In this document: positions 1 through 30,663 of the stretch, in pieces
How the letters are laid out: each line of letters starts with the position of its first letter
Position numbering within the stretch: the stretch's first letter is position 1
Source: Metridium senile
Lineage: Eukaryota; Cnidaria; Anthozoa; Actiniaria; Metridiidae
NCBI GenBank assembly: GCA_949775045.1
Contig: OX459109.1
Span: 3,479,975-3,543,974 of the forward strand
DNA length: 64,000 nucleotides
Reading direction: 5' to 3'
Notes under the pieces: model-generated
Databases searched by the model: none
What the model saw: the letters and a program-made list of their open reading frames with translations, nothing else
What the model was told of the DNA's origin: nothing
Made by a program: the position numbers and the translations under genes

Positions 1-125
1 CACACACGCGCGTGCAGTCTTTTGTGATGTAACTACTCATAGCCTGCGTTGCGGTCTGACGAAGGCATTTCCTTTTCTTTTGCTTGCGCGCAACTCCGCA
101 AACAACCGCACGAAACGCACGCAAT

Positions 126-364
126 AATACTCCAGCTTCACAATATCTAGTACCGCTGTAGTATTTGACAAAAGGCGCAGTTGCGCAGCCTTAGCCACGA
201 TTCGTTCTAAAGATATTCATAAATTTCAAGCAAAGCACGAAAAAATACTACCGCTTAACAATAGAATACACATTTAAATTTACTACGAATCGAGGCTTTC
301 CCTGTGCAAATACGCTTTTTATCAAATAGTACAGCGGTGCTAAATAACATGAAACTGGAGTATT
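126..364. repeat. palindromic MITE-like element
   Basis: Left arm starts AATACTCCAG and continues through a TTTGACAAAAGGCGCA-like block. The right arm ends CTGGAGTATT after the matching complement. Related arms recur at about 36900-37230, where a different element has inserted into the right arm. Non-coding; the short reading frame at 255-464 is just the right arm. Confidence 0.6.
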
Positions 365-967
365 TTGTACGCTGGTTTGAAAAGAGGATCACCTTTTTTG
401 CGTTTATACTGTTTATACAGTTTAATACTGTCTTTAGTTTAACCCAAAATATGTCATCTTTCAAGGATTGAGAGAAAACCTTTTTTCTTTTTTGCTTAAG
501 ATGTTTAAATATTTTTTTAAGTCTTAAAAAAAATATTTTTTCACTTCGGTTTTATGGTTAAGACATTATGTTCATAGTTAAAATGGTCATCACGTGACCC
601 ACCCTTACAACAACGGTTAGTCTTGTTAAGATCAAAATTATATATTATATCTTTTTTAAAGCAAGTTCTTTGAGTTTTATGTTGGTTTAGTTGAACAAGG
701 TCATTGGTTTATGATAGGTTTGAATGTGAGTTTACTTTTAAAATCAGTCATGAAATGTAAATTAATGTTTAAATTGATTTTTGTCAATCGATACCATTGA
801 TATTGCCACATACAAAACAAAAACAAACCAGGTAAAAAAAAAATCGATTAATCAAAAACAAAATAAAATATATGGCGTAAGGTCATAGACATTGTTATAA
901 AATATTATCTGATTTTCTAAGTAAAAAAAATCGATTAATCAAAACCAAAATAAAGAAATAAGGCTTA

Positions 968-1258
968 AGCCTGGTTCACACTAGAGTACAAACACTAAAA
1001 GTGTGCAACATAAATACCACTAAATACTGCTAAATTATGCAAATTCTTTTGTTCTCTATTGTTTAATCAACACTATTTAGTGGTAAATAGTACAAAGTAT
1101 TGCACACTTTTAGTGTTTGTACTCTAGCGACATAAGCATAAAACAACATACGCAGACTCGAATAGGTGTTAGAAAAGACAAGTGTGGCTAATGAGCAAAG
1201 CCCAACTAAAAGTCTGAGTATGTTGCATATGCTTATCGTCGCTAGTGTTAACCAAGCT
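968..1258. mobile_element. PIF/Harbinger-like MITE
   Basis: Termini AGCCTGGTTCACACTAG and its near complement CTAGTGTTAACCAAGCT, flanked on both sides by TTA (965-967 and 1259-1261). A 3-bp TTA/TAA duplication is the PIF/Harbinger signature. Inside are two adjacent palindromes: one with AGAGTACAAACACTAAAAG (about 982-1133) and one with CATAAGCATA (about 1135-1245). The first recurs alone at about 61672-61798. Confidence 0.65.
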
Positions 1259-2184
1259 TTAAAGTCATAGATATTGTAATCAAATATTGATTATTAAGTG
1301 AAAAATCGATTAAAAACAAAACAAACAGAATACAAACAAAATAAGGCTTAAAGTAAAATATTTTATGAAAAAATCATTAAAAAAGTCGGTTACTTTGTAT
1401 GCGGCAAATGAAGCAAAGATAAAAATCAAGCTTTTGTCTGAATACCCATGATGCGCGCAATATCGATCTGTTACGATGAAAAGCATTACATCATCGTTTT
1501 AGGCATTCCAATCATATTTTTACCATGATGTAATTTATTTGTTTATGTAACGGTTCAATGATTATACCATTACATCATCGTTAACACATTCCGATCATAT
1601 TTTCTTTCAAGCAAAATGATAGTTCTAACTGCATTTCTTTAAAAAAAAAATCTTTCAAAATTAAAACGGTTTCAGGACGCTTTGCCATATTCTACTACTC
1701 GGTGGAGTTGTTGGTAATATTGGACATAAACTATTTCACTCTTTTGCGAAAACGATTTTGCGCTGCTTATCTAGTTTTTTTTTGTCAACTAGTTCATTTT
1801 TGCAGTGTTTATGGTGCAAGAACAAAATCATCCAACTTTTAGCGCAAGATTATAGTTAAGCAAGATGCAAAGTTAAGTTTTCTTGTAGTACCACTTGCGC
1901 AATATGTTTTACTGATAAAAAGAGCTTTTTATCTTTTTGCAAATTTGTTGTCATCATCACCGGGAGAGTGAAGTCATGATACATTTGTAGCTTTCACGAT
2001 AGCAATGCGGAGCAAAATTTACTTAGAAACTTAACAGTTTTAAACGACACGTTTTCACTACTCTCTCGCATGATTTGACTATGATTTGCGAATTTAATAT
2101 ACGAACGAATTTTGAAAATAAAAGCAAAATATGAGCATCTCGCGTAGCATCATGGGTATTAATGGGTTGCGAATGTTTTAATAC

Positions 2185-2190
2185 TTTATT
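2185..2190 (-). terminator. poly(A) signal AATAAA of the 696-residue protein gene
   Basis: TTTATT on the + strand gives AATAAA on the coding strand, about 45 bases after the stop codon. This spacing fits a short 3' UTR and supports a terminal exon here. Confidence 0.45.
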
Positions 2191-2235
2191 TATGATTGCA
2201 GTGTTTGAGGGTTACTCGTTTATCTTGTCAGTCGC

Positions 2236-4326
2236 TCACCTTTCGTCATAATCATCATCATCATTCTCCGTCTCATCAAAATCATCGAATTCATCTTCAT
2301 CATAGCTAAAATAGTCATCTTCAGAGAAGTTGGTGTTATGATTGACGTCCTGGTACTTGGACCAATCAGAGTGTTCAGAATCTAGCGTCATGGCGTCGCT
2401 ATCTTGAGAGCATTTACTGGGTGACCTGTCAGGGCCATGAATGGCGATACGTCTTAAATACGCCAATAATTCACCGCTGGCTGGCTCATTAGTGCTTCTC
2501 CTGTTCTTCTTGTCAGAATCTTGAGTTGCCGTTTTCCTTGGCGACGGCGTTTTCTTAGGGACGGGTGGGGCGGGTCTCTTGGTCGAGCGAGTGGAAGACA
2601 ACGGGGGCAGAGTCGAAGCTGGAGCTAGCGTCGTCTCTAAAGGTGGTGGCGGTGCAGGCCAATTAGGGCTTTCAGGTGTACATACAGAACTAGATTTGCA
2701 CTGGTCTACGGGATTAAGGGGGAGCGGTGGGACGGGAGTTTGGTGGACTTGCGCAGTGTGCTGTACGACCGTTCCTTTGAACTTGACCTTGTCGTGTTTG
2801 TTGTCGTCGGTCTTTCCATCGTGTTTATCTACCGGAAATGACGTCAATAGAAGTCCATTTCGTTCGACCGTGGAAGCTTGAGGACTTGTCGGTGAACTGG
2901 ACACATGGACTACTTTAGAAGCAGTGGATACGCTTTTCTTTGGCCCTGAATTACTGCCATTTACAATGTACTTCCCGCTATTTTTAAGAATACCTTTCAA
3001 CTGTGGTTGAGAAGGAATGGGCACTGGTTTCTTTGTTTGTTGATATGTGTCAGGTAGGTCGTAGACTTTTTGAATCGGCAAAGACTTTGGACGCGGTCTT
3101 CCCATGGACTTCTGTACAGACCCTGTAGTACGTGCTGCTAATAGATTGGTGAGGTTCTCCATGCTGACATAGTCATCATTATGGACATCAGTTTTCTTCT
3201 TAAGCGTGCCAGAGTTCATCCCTACTCTAGGAGAAGGTGGTTTGCTGCTATGCCGATATGGAGCCGGTATGTCATTGCCTTGTGACTCTGCTTCTGTGAT
3301 AGCATCATATCGAGCCGTCGGTAAAGCAGCTAAAAGTTTTTTATTTCTAGGACTTGTCACTGCCAGACGATAACTTGCAGTACGATAGCCATGAGGAATT
3401 GAAGACTGTCGCCGCTCAGCTCCTTGTTGCTGTAAGGCGTTGAAGTAATCGGCGTTAGCTTTTCTATTCCGCTCAGCAGATAAGTCAAACTTTGTGTAGT
3501 AGTCGGCGTCGTCTACGTTGCATTCGTGCGCTGTTGCCGGTCGACGAGGGCGTTGCTGCTTCATTTGTCTGCGGTCTAACGTATCTGTAGAGTAGCTAGG
3601 CGCTGACATGTCAGGTCTGGTCTCCAGCCCTCGATTAGTAGGCCTGTAGATAGCGCTTTCATCGTGTTGATGGGGTAACTGCGAGGCTCTGTAGGGTAAC
3701 CCATCGGGTCTTAAGAACTTATGGGCGATGGTTTGTTCCCGTGTATACAAAGCTGAATCCATTGCTCCATGTGGGATAACATCAATAGTCGACTTAGCTT
3801 TCCTTAACGTAGACACACCATCCTTAACCGGCAGCATTGGATATTGATGAACAATCTTCTCCTTAGCGCCGTAGACTGCACCAGTTCCTTGCTGAAGGTT
3901 GATATCAGGTGTTGACTTGTTCTTTCTCAGAGTATCCATTCCAAAATCAGTGCTGCACATTTTGTAAGTTACCGGAGGCTGTGGTACAGGTTCAATAGCT
4001 CTGTATTCCGAGAACCGTAAAGTATCAAGTCCTTTATTAGTAGATAGAGTATTGATTTCAGCGTACTCGGGACTGGCGTACTTCTGTGATCTTTGGAGCG
4101 TACCATAATTCTCCTGCCCCGGATGCAGTGTGGCCCGTACCGCTTCGAAATGTCTTTGAGCACGGTCTTTGTGGACTTGATCGCCTTCTCCAAATGATAC
4201 AGACTTGACTCTTATTTTAACTTTGTCGACTGCTTTGCCGCTTCCAGCAGAATAGCTTACGCAGCCACGGTTCGGAATCCGAGGGACTTTCCCAAGGCCT
4301 GGGTTGGTTCGGTTAAATCTGTTCAT
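2236..4326 (-). CDS. uncharacterised proline-rich, acidic-tailed protein with PP1-docking-like motifs
   Basis: A single uninterrupted reading frame of 696 residues; I do not recognise the family. The N-terminal half has recurring TL-R/K blocks: YGTLQRS near 74, GLDTLRF near 99, GMDTLRKNKST near 129, GVSTLRKAKST near 170, TDTLDRR near 248 and SGTLKKK near 372. Residues 530-600 are proline-rich. KRPAPPVPKK near 583 fits both SH3-ligand orientations. The last 30 residues are almost all acidic or aromatic (SEDDYFSYDEDEFDD). KGILKN near 444 matches the SILK motif and KVKF near 513 the RVxF motif, both used to bind protein phosphatase 1. No signal peptide or membrane segment is apparent, so a cytoplasmic scaffold is likely. 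The ATG at 4326 has a weak context (T at -3), so an upstream 5' exon is possible. It lies downstream of the myosin gene on the same strand. The length and unbroken frame support a real gene. Confidence 0.75.
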   Translation of the reverse strand: MNRFNRTNPGLGKVPRIPNRGCVSYSAGSGKAVDKVKIRVKSVSFGEGDQVHKDRAQRHFEAVRATLHPGQENYGTLQRSQKYASPEYAEINTLSTNKGLDTLRFSEYRAIEPVPQPPVTYKMCSTDFGMDTLRKNKSTPDINLQQGTGAVYGAKEKIVHQYPMLPVKDGVSTLRKAKSTIDVIPHGAMDSALYTREQTIAHKFLRPDGLPYRASQLPHQHDESAIYRPTNRGLETRPDMSAPSYSTDTLDRRQMKQQRPRRPATAHECNVDDADYYTKFDLSAERNRKANADYFNALQQQGAERRQSSIPHGYRTASYRLAVTSPRNKKLLAALPTARYDAITEAESQGNDIPAPYRHSSKPPSPRVGMNSGTLKKKTDVHNDDYVSMENLTNLLAARTTGSVQKSMGRPRPKSLPIQKVYDLPDTYQQTKKPVPIPSQPQLKGILKNSGKYIVNGSNSGPKKSVSTASKVVHVSSSPTSPQASTVERNGLLLTSFPVDKHDGKTDDNKHDKVKFKGTVVQHTAQVHQTPVPPLPLNPVDQCKSSSVCTPESPNWPAPPPPLETTLAPASTLPPLSSTRSTKRPAPPVPKKTPSPRKTATQDSDKKNRRSTNEPASGELLAYLRRIAIHGPDRSPSKCSQDSDAMTLDSEHSDWSKYQDVNHNTNFSEDDYFSYDEDEFDDFDETENDDDDYDER

Positions 4327-4812
4327 AGATGTTATGTGGTTAGCAAAAGTAGGAAATGTTATATGTTAGATATGGACAGTAGAAAGAAAAGGAAATCTTC
4401 AAAATTACACCAAGTTTTAGAATGATTTTTAAACTTTTTTGGTATAAGAACAGCTTCTTAGAATGGCAGTCGGCTGGCAAGATATTGTTAAGCATTAAAA
4501 GAAAACTTCTCTTTTTACAGAAATAAATATGATAAAATCACAAGAAAAACCGAAAATGTAGTTAACGTCAATAAATGACATTCAGTAAATGATGTAGTTG
4601 TTCATTTCATTGGAAGAAGTAAACATTTTGATTGTTCTTAATTAATAAACTCACAAACATCCCTCGTAGACAAATGCAAGGATAACCTTTTTAAAAACGG
4701 AATCCCTAAAGTAGTTCAGGTTTTGCACACAAAGCCGCAGCTGAATCAAAAATACTCGCACATGGGGCCGAAGTTAGATACATATGGAAAACGTCTGCAC
4801 GATATATAACAA

Positions 4813-5015
4813 TAGTCCCCTGCGCCATCTTGAAAGGTAGCCGGGCCTTTACATCAAAGCGAAACGAAGGTTGAGCTTGCAATGATAGAGACACGTGAAT
4901 AATTGTCCGGCAAGGTGTTAAAATGTCTCTATCATTGCAGGCTCAACGTTCGTCTCGCTTCGATGCAAAGGCCCGGCTACCTTTCAAGATGGCGCAGGGA
5001 ACTATGAAGGGGACT
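4813..5015. mobile_element. TA-flanked palindromic MITE, copy 1
   Basis: Almost a full hairpin: GTCCCCTGCGCCATCTTG near the left end pairs with CAAGATGGCGCAGGG near the right. The core GCAATGATAGAGACA pairs with its complement. TA flanks both sides. Related copies lie at about 45508-45695 and 48145-48339. Size and TA flank suggest a non-autonomous Tc1/mariner-type element (inference). Confidence 0.7.
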
Positions 5016-5409
5016 ATTCTCTTGTATGGTTTTGTAAATATTATCAACATTTTTCTGTAAAATTTGAAGTCTTCTTGAACAGTTAACAATATCCATCAGC
5101 CGACAATCATTCTAAGGCGCTTCCTTTACCGCGTGTTTATAAGTTTATTTGTTTTTATCTCCAGACCGTTTGTTGTAAAGGCAGGTCCCGTTTGGTTTAT
5201 GGTTTAAACAATACCTGTAGTTTACATTTCCTCTTCTTTTTATTAAGTCACTGACGTTGATAAACGGAATTAGAGGTTTTAGTAAATTTTATAGGGACCT
5301 TTGAAATTTCCCTTGGTTTAAGCATTTAATAATTTTATGAAATTTAGAACATGATACTGGAGAGATTGTTTTGTATTGTTTTACCATTGCTATTTACTTC
5401 CCTCTGACA

Positions 5410-5760
5410 ACGACTACTCTTTACTGTCTGTCTGTAAATAAGTTTGCGTGTCAGTTCGTTTGTTTATTAACTGTTTGTTGATCTAGTGGTTTGTTTATTA
5501 GTCTGTCTCTCGTGTTATGTTTGTTTGTTTATTTATTTGTCTGTCTGTCTGTCTGTTTGTTCGTTTATTTATTTGTATTTTGTTTGCTTTTCTTGTTTGT
5601 TAATTGTTCTTTCTTTCTTGTTTGTTTATTAGTATGTCTATGTTGTTATGTTTGTTTGTGCCTGTTTTGTTTGTCTGTCCGTCCGTCTGCTGTACGTTCG
5701 TTTATTCATTTGCATCAGTTTTGTTTGATTCTCTGTTCGTTTGTTTATTAACTGTTTTTT
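5410..5760. repeat. TTTG/TCTG microsatellite
   Basis: Degenerate TGTTTGTTTATT and TCTGTCTGTCTG units run through this stretch. The overlapping leucine/cysteine/valine-rich reading frames are products of the repeat. Confidence 0.8.
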
Positions 5761-5777
5761 TAGGTTGTTACAGTGCT

Positions 5778-5963
5778 GCTAATTCAACCGGGGCCACCTC
5801 GAGTTTATTAGCCAACCACGTTTGAGCTTAAGAACAAAAGAACCAGACACAGACGATCCGTCAAGTCAATTCGCGCCTATAATTTGATTGGCTGATAAGG
5901 AGACAAAGTAGATATCTTTTGTTCTTAAGCTCAAACGTGATTGGTGGCCCCGGTTGAATTAGC
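5778..5963. repeat. palindromic MITE-like element
   Basis: GCTAATTCAACCGGGGCCACC at the left end pairs with GGTGGCCCCGGTTGAATTAGC at the right. The adjoining arms CCACGTTTGAGCTTAAGAAC and GTTCTTAAGCTCAAACGTG pair as well. No reading frame. Confidence 0.7.
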
Positions 5964-6689
5964 AATAAGTGTTTCTCTGTTGTTGTGTTTGTTCATTTGT
6001 CTGTCTTTTTGTTTGCTGGTTTGTTCGTTGTTTTGGTATTGTTTAATAAGTAGCCTTCGTCTCCAAGGAAATACCCATCCTTTACGTAAGGTGATGCAGC
6101 GCGGAATGATTCACAAAGACAATCATTTTCGCAACGGCATTATGGCAAGGCACAACGTAACAGTTTTTCAGATTTCGCAAAAAATGTTATTATATGGATC
6201 ACATTGAATAAAAACCTGACGTCGAAACGTTTTGGGTTTCAAGAATCAGTAGAGCATTTTATTCTTGAAAAACCATCTAAATAAAACGACGATCTGAACA
6301 TTTTTGAATTCCGTCGTGCACATAATGCCGTTGCGAACTCATAAAACGTATTACTAAATATTACAACTCTATACACCCGATAATAAACATGCACTAATAA
6401 TAATAAAAACAAACAACACAATATATCACTGAAAATTACTATATACACCATTCACTACAGACATACATACAAGAACACAAAACATTGAGGTAATGGCTGG
6501 AGCGATTTGTTTGCTGGACGAATCAATTCCAGCTCCAAGAATTAAGTCCCCTTGTGTTGAAGGTCAACATAAATGTTAAGGTAATGCCTGGGGCATTTTG
6601 ATGGAAAGATTACTTCTACCAGCAAGAATATGTGTTGAGGTTGTGTTGACAGCCACTTATTTTGATCCATTATCCTGCATTTGTTTACT

Positions 6690-8050
6690 TCCAGTTCTCT
6701 TATTCTATTTCTCTTTTTTTTCTTCTATTTTCTTCTTCATCACCATCATCTTCTTGTATCCTTCTCCTTTTTGTTGTAGTTTTTCTTGACTGGTAATTCT
6801 TGTTTATATTGTTGTTCTTCTTCTATTTGTCCTTTTTTTCTCCGTCATTATCATCATCTTTTTCTTCTCCTTTATAATATAATATCATCATCATCGCAAC
6901 CGTATCATCATCTTCACACTCATCATCTCCATTATCATAATCATTATCATTATCATATTCTTCTGACTCTTCAGTTTTCTTTTTCTTCAGGTTGTCTCTT
7001 GGCAAGTTTCCTACTTGGTATTTGTCTCGTCCCTTTCTTCACCTTAACATTCTTCTGGATTTAATTTTACTTACTTTGTCAGCTTAGTTTACCTACCTTC
7101 TATTTGGGCTTGCGTCTATTCCTCTTCTTCGCCTTAGTCCCTGATGGTGTTCTGTACCTGGTACGCTGACGCCAAGAAACTCTATATCCTGGGCATCCTC
7201 CTATCTTAGGTTTAGCACTCTCAGCACCCTTTTATTCTTTGTACTGCAATTCCTTATATTTTGTCTTCTGTCAATAAATGGCTGCACTTACCATTTAAGA
7301 TAATACACCATGCCGATGAGACACAACAAGGCCGAACTAAATGTATAGACAGTTTTTGGTGTATTGGTGTACGTCTTTTTTTTTGTTCTTCATGTTGTTG
7401 TTATTTTTTTCTTCTTGTTGTTCTTTTTCTTGTTCTTTTTCGTCTTGTTCGTCTTGTTTTACTTCTTCTTGTTGTTCTTGTTGTTTTTCTTCTTGTTGTT
7501 CTTGTTGTTGTTCTTCTTGTTGTTCTTGTTGTTTTTCTTCTTGTTGTTCTTGTTGTTTTTCTTCTTGTTGTTCTTTTTTTTTTTTCTTCTTGTTGTTCTT
7601 ATTATTTTTCTTCTTGTTGTTCTTGTTTTTCTTCTTCTTGTTATTCTTGTTGTTTTTCTTACACTTTCTCCTTCTCCCACTTTCACGTAGGACGGTATTC
7701 CTGGTAAGTTGTCTCCCCATGCTCGTCAATATCCTGAGCCATGTTACTCATACTTTTACCTGTACATTCTTTTTCTTATGACTGACATATACAGACCTTT
7801 GTGACAGTGGTGCTATAACTTTACCATTCTACCATTGTTCCGTTTTTCTTGTACCCATTTGTTCTTACCTTTCTTGCCCTCCTCATGTTTCTTTGTTAAA
7901 GTTTCTTAAGTGCTTTTTCGTATTTTATTTGCTTCTCTGCTTTGATGTACTCTTCAGCACATGAAGTTTTCTACCGTGCCATTTCGACTGTTTTTCCACT
8001 TCCATTTTTTGCTGTTGTCTTGCACGTCTGTGATGCACATTTTTAGCATT
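6690..8050. repeat. pyrimidine-rich stretch with CTT/GTT microsatellite
   Basis: The + strand is dominated by T and C for over 1.3 kb. About 7370-7665 is a clear array of TTCTTGTTG and TTTTTCTTC units. Read on the - strand it gives Lys/Asn/Gln/Glu-only frames, which I treat as repeat translations and not genes. Confidence 0.7.
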
Positions 8051-8605
8051 TCTTTTTAGTTGAATTTCGCTGCGTTTGGTTGTTCAAGTCGTCCTTGCTT
8101 TCCTCTGTTTTCCATTTACCCTCCTGCTTTTTTCGACAGTTTTGTTGTTCTCCATATTTCGGAGATACCGCAGGAAATGCAAACACTTTACCACACACGC
8201 ACACATCTAAACAATAATTACACGACGTACACAAAGGAACAAGATAATTACAAAGTACCCCAAGAATGTTTAGAAAAGAGGCAAACGAGCCATAAAGCTG
8301 ACGATGTGTGTGGTCTGACCTATAGATCACACTAAAGAGCCCTCTGTCTACGCTGTAGTTATGCCATGCCTTCATATAAAAGAAAAATCTAAACAAAAAG
8401 CCTAAAATTTGCATTACTTTTTGAACTTGATTCATTGCCGTATTGCTTTTCTGATTGTTGATGTTGTTTTCCTTTTTGTTTTGCCATTGCTTATATACTA
8501 TTCTCATTTTCCGGTTTTCCAGACATTCTTGTTGTACAAAACTACCTAATCTAAACCCCAAAAACGAATATAATTTAAACGCATGCGCAGTACGTACCCA
8601 CATAC

Positions 8606-26849
<18,244 letters not shown>

Positions 26850-29027
26850 GATTGGGCAGAGAAGTGTAGAGGACGCAGTAAAGTAGTTACTTAGTTATTA
26901 TTTTTGTTGTTATAAGGAAATTTCGAGCATAATTCTTGTTCTCCTACTCATTTCAGCAAAGCGGCGGTCAAACTGTTTTCATTTGCCAAAACCGAATCCC
27001 GAACTTACAATTTCACAACTAATCGATTTACGCTCGGCTGCCGATCGATAAAAACACTACGGTCTGATTGGTTTATTTTTCTCAAGCCGACCAATCACGA
27101 TGCCGTTCGTCATTTCGTGGTTGTTCTCGGATGGCTTGTTGCTAAAAATAGCGATGACTTTATCGCGATGGTGATGAATGGACAAGCGAATGCAAATGGG
27201 AGCTGAGTTTTGCTTTTATTCTAAAAATCATACCCCACTGCTTTTCGAGCTCCATATTCAATCAAACAAATAAAAATCTTCAAAAATCTCTCATTCAAAC
27301 GAATTATATAAATTATGTGCGAAATGCGTCAACTTTAAACCAATTTGGGATATTTAGAGGGTATTTTACAGGTCCTCAGTTTTTCTCGTTTGTGGAATTC
27401 AACTATACGTGATACCCAAGCTGCATATTAATGAGCATTCTTTTGCGGTGAGGTAATGCTGTATATAATGATTTGGCAACAGGTGCTTGGGGTTTAAACT
27501 AGCACTTAGAGAGTTGCCATGAACAACGAAAACAAAAAACGACGCAGAAAGTTCTATTTCTGATTTACTCTTTTTGTATCAATTATTTCTTTGAGGGCTT
27601 GTACATGCTACGAATTAAAAGAAGTGTACAATCATATGTTCATTCGACTATATACATTTACTGGAACTTTCTTGAATTGAGGTTAATATCTAGTCATATG
27701 TTTTGGATATTGGATGTTGGATCGATTTCGCAATATGTCAAAAAAATTAAAACTTTTTTTTATTAAAATCATGATATAATGGACTATATATAACTACAGA
27801 ACTCCGACAGTGTTGCAATCACATTTTGAATAGTAATTTGTGAGAAGAGCTTTAGGAGGGAATATTCATGACTGGTGGACGTCTACTGTCATTAACTGAC
27901 GAAAAGACTAGCAAATTTTTCGTTTTCTTTTTTTCTGTAGTTTAATTTTTGCCTTTTTCTCTCAGTTTTTCCTTTATTTCGCTATCTTTCCCCCTTTTGA
28001 TTATTCCGGTTTCAGTTGCTTTCTTTCTACTATTAATTCGATCCGTTTACTTATCATTGATTAAAACTTTCATTTATCACATTCGGCATTCGTTCCGTGC
28101 ATTTATTCATTCTCATTCAATTTTTCCGATTCTCAGTCTTCTGTTTTCTTCCTAGATCCTTTTTTCCTTACTTCAGTTTCAACACGTTCTCAGCTTCTAT
28201 TTTGTCTGTCTCTTTCTTAATTTATTTAAATTTATTTTTACTATTTCGATTCGGTCCTTAATTTGAATTCTACTTTTTTTAATTTCTATAGCTACCTTTT
28301 TGACCCATTATTTTTTTCACCTCTATATAATTATTCTTAATTTGTTTTTCATTATCATTCCTCTTTGTATATGCACAATTATTCTCCCACTTGAAGATGA
28401 GGTAGATTTATTCAGTTACTGTTGGTTTGTAGGTGATTTATAGTTTGTTTCATTCATTATATAATTACCATGAATACTTGCCTTCTGTTCAGGATATAGA
28501 AAAGCGGCAAGGAGGACAACAATCACAGTTTTTTTATGCGGGTGAACACAAATGATGGCACATGGCCTTGCTAATATGATTTACACCATATGCAAACCAG
28601 GGGGTTCTCGATTTTAGATTTAGTTCAAGATATAGAAATACTTGTAACCTCAGCGTAGCCAATAACTCATAATGTTCTTTTGTTTAACCTAAGTAAAACC
28701 TGAGCTGTGGACATCTGTGATAGTAATAGTGAAATGTGTTCCTTTTTACGTTAGAAGGAGGAATCACCATAGGAATATTACATGCAGAAGAAATAACGGG
28801 AAAATGCCCCAAAACGAAGGAAGTGGACCCTGGGAACGAGATAGGTTGTCTCGGTTGCCGGAGAAATGACTAAAAAAAAAAGAGTTTAAGAAATTTCGAC
28901 ATTTAATTTCACCTTTAATAATGAGGTTTTGAAAAACGTTGAAGCACAACAAATTGTAATTAAGACCGCAGAAGTACGTATCAGAACTAAAATTACCCTT
29001 ACTTACATGATCAGCTTTAAGTGTTAA

Positions 29028-29840
29028 GGCCTGGGTATTCAAGATGGCGTCAATAAAGTAAGAGGGGGTGGTCTATCTCATCTCTTTTTTTAAGGTATCA
29101 AAATAAAACATTGACATACCAAGCATAAACACAAAATAAACAATTTATTATTCTGGTTGTCATGGATACAGGTAATGTGACCTTCGAACCCTCATTTGAA
29201 GAAATTTCATAAAACGGTTGCGGGAGAGTAGTAGACTTTTTTTTATTAAGGACATATTCTTCTGTAAATAGATTAAGCATAGTGATCATCATCTGGTTCC
29301 AACTAGAATGCTTGGAAATTATCTTTATATAAGATATTATTAATTTATTATATATATTTTAAGATATTATTACCTTAATTAGGGTTGTGGCTTATTAGTC
29401 GGGCCTTCGTTTTACCTTTTAACCTATCTATCTGTCACGTCGCGTATAGTCCCCCATGATGCTTTGGGAACGAACACAGGAAGCCCAAAGTAGAATTGTT
29501 TAGCCTCCTGTGTTGATTTTATGACTAGCCCGACTTCACGCTCATAGAGCGTCTAGTTTTGACATGTTTTCAAGTTGGACCCAGGAAGAATGTAATACGA
29601 CTAAATAATTTCCATAAAAACGTCTGCCAAATTACTGATATGTTCTACCAGAAGCTTTTCCAAAATTCATTAAAATCAGGGTTCAAAGGTCATATTACTT
29701 ATCACCACGGCAACTGTAAACTTAAAATATCACTATTATGTGTCCGTTTCATATGTTAAATTTTCCATAACATATCTTACAACTAAGACAAGATAGACCA
29801 CCCCCTCCTATTTTAAGGCTAGCATGTCAAGACCCAGGCC
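29028..29840. mobile_element. TTAA-flanked inverted-repeat element
   Basis: Ends GGCCTGGGT and ACCCAGGCC with TTAA on both sides (29024-29027, 29841-29844). Diverged arms of about 280 bp pair, including GGGGGTGGTCTATCTC against GATAGACCACCCCC. The TTAA target is typical of piggyBac-type elements. No transposase frame. Confidence 0.65.
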
Positions 29841-30663
29841 TTAACATGCCTGAGAAATTAATAGTAGAAACTCAGGAATACCCCTTAGATTTTGGAATAT
29901 ATTCTTATTATTTTTTTATTATTTTGAAAAACTTTAAAACAAAGAAAGTTGTAAGAAGCCGGTAAAATTATCATTACTTGAGCTGTTTTAATAGAAGAAA
30001 TGCCGCACCAACGAAAAGATACTCTTTAGATTGTGAAAAATACATATAATTTGTTCAACTTTTGACATTATATTTCAATAATTAATTTTAAGTTTTTAAT
30101 TACTAATGAAGGAGTTATCTTTAGCTGAAGAACCGCACAAAAGCTCAGCATTACCCCTTTCTATCTATAGATATATAGAGAGAGGCATTTGGCTGGGATT
30201 TACATGAAGTTGTGCATGCCTTTACCGCACAAATCTCAAACTTGAATCAGAAAATATATTAATCATTTTTTGTTTTATGTTAGTTAAGAAAATATGATAA
30301 GAAGAAATATGAAGAAAACAAAAGAAAAAGGAAACATTATAAAAAATAAAATAAAAGAACAGTGATGGTCCGACCTCCAAAACATTGCATGGCACACCCG
30401 GATATTAGATACAGAAATAAAATAAAAAAGGGAAAAAAAGAATAAAAAATGGGACGATTCCTCGGAGACATTTTAAAAAGCTGAAGCATGGAATCAATTT
30501 AACGTGCAGCTAGGATGAAAATTTCGGCCCCATTCGCGCTATCCCGACAGAAAACCTAACTTGTGCTAGTCAAAGGGCCAGGGAGGGAGAGGAGAACTTA
30601 TTAACCATCCCCTAGACCATAAACGGTAAACCCCTTTGCGCTAACTAAGCAACTATCAATTTA

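Larger units (their letters stand above)
1..2235. other. intergenic, MITE-rich, no gene seen
   Basis: No convincing coding region on either strand. The stretch holds an inverted repeat (126-364), a Harbinger-like MITE (968-1258), and imperfect copies of a unit of roughly 90 to 100 bp containing ATCGATTAA and TCATAGA(C/T)ATTG at about 833-960 and 1256-1360. The MITE appears to have inserted between these copies. The rest is AT-rich sequence without visible structure. Confidence 0.6.
4327..8605. other. intergenic or 3' myosin region, repeat-filled
   Basis: The last, expected SH3-encoding exon of the myosin gene should lie here on the - strand. I searched for ALYDY-, WW- and FPSNYV-like stretches and found none convincing. 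Visible contents are two MITEs (4813-5015, 5778-5963), a TTTG/TCTG microsatellite (about 5410-5760), and a long pyrimidine-rich + strand stretch (about 6690-8050) with a CTT/GTT array. Nothing else stands out. Confidence 0.5.

Noticed and set aside
4706..4894. Short frame MSLSLQAQPSFRFDVKARLPF and similar frames at other copies
   Set aside because: It is the arm of a palindromic MITE found three times in the window.
7130..7205. Possible SH3 fragment on the - strand (DAQDIEFL resembles the start of an SH3 RT loop)
   Set aside because: No ALYDY before it, no tryptophan pair or FPSNYV after it, and no splice acceptor in the needed phase. Judged a chance match.
7337..7781. Lys/Asn/Gln/Glu-rich frame (-) and Phe/Leu/Ser/Cys-rich frames (+)
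   Set aside because: Translations of a CTT/GTT array; no domain, and frames on both strands reflect the same repeat.
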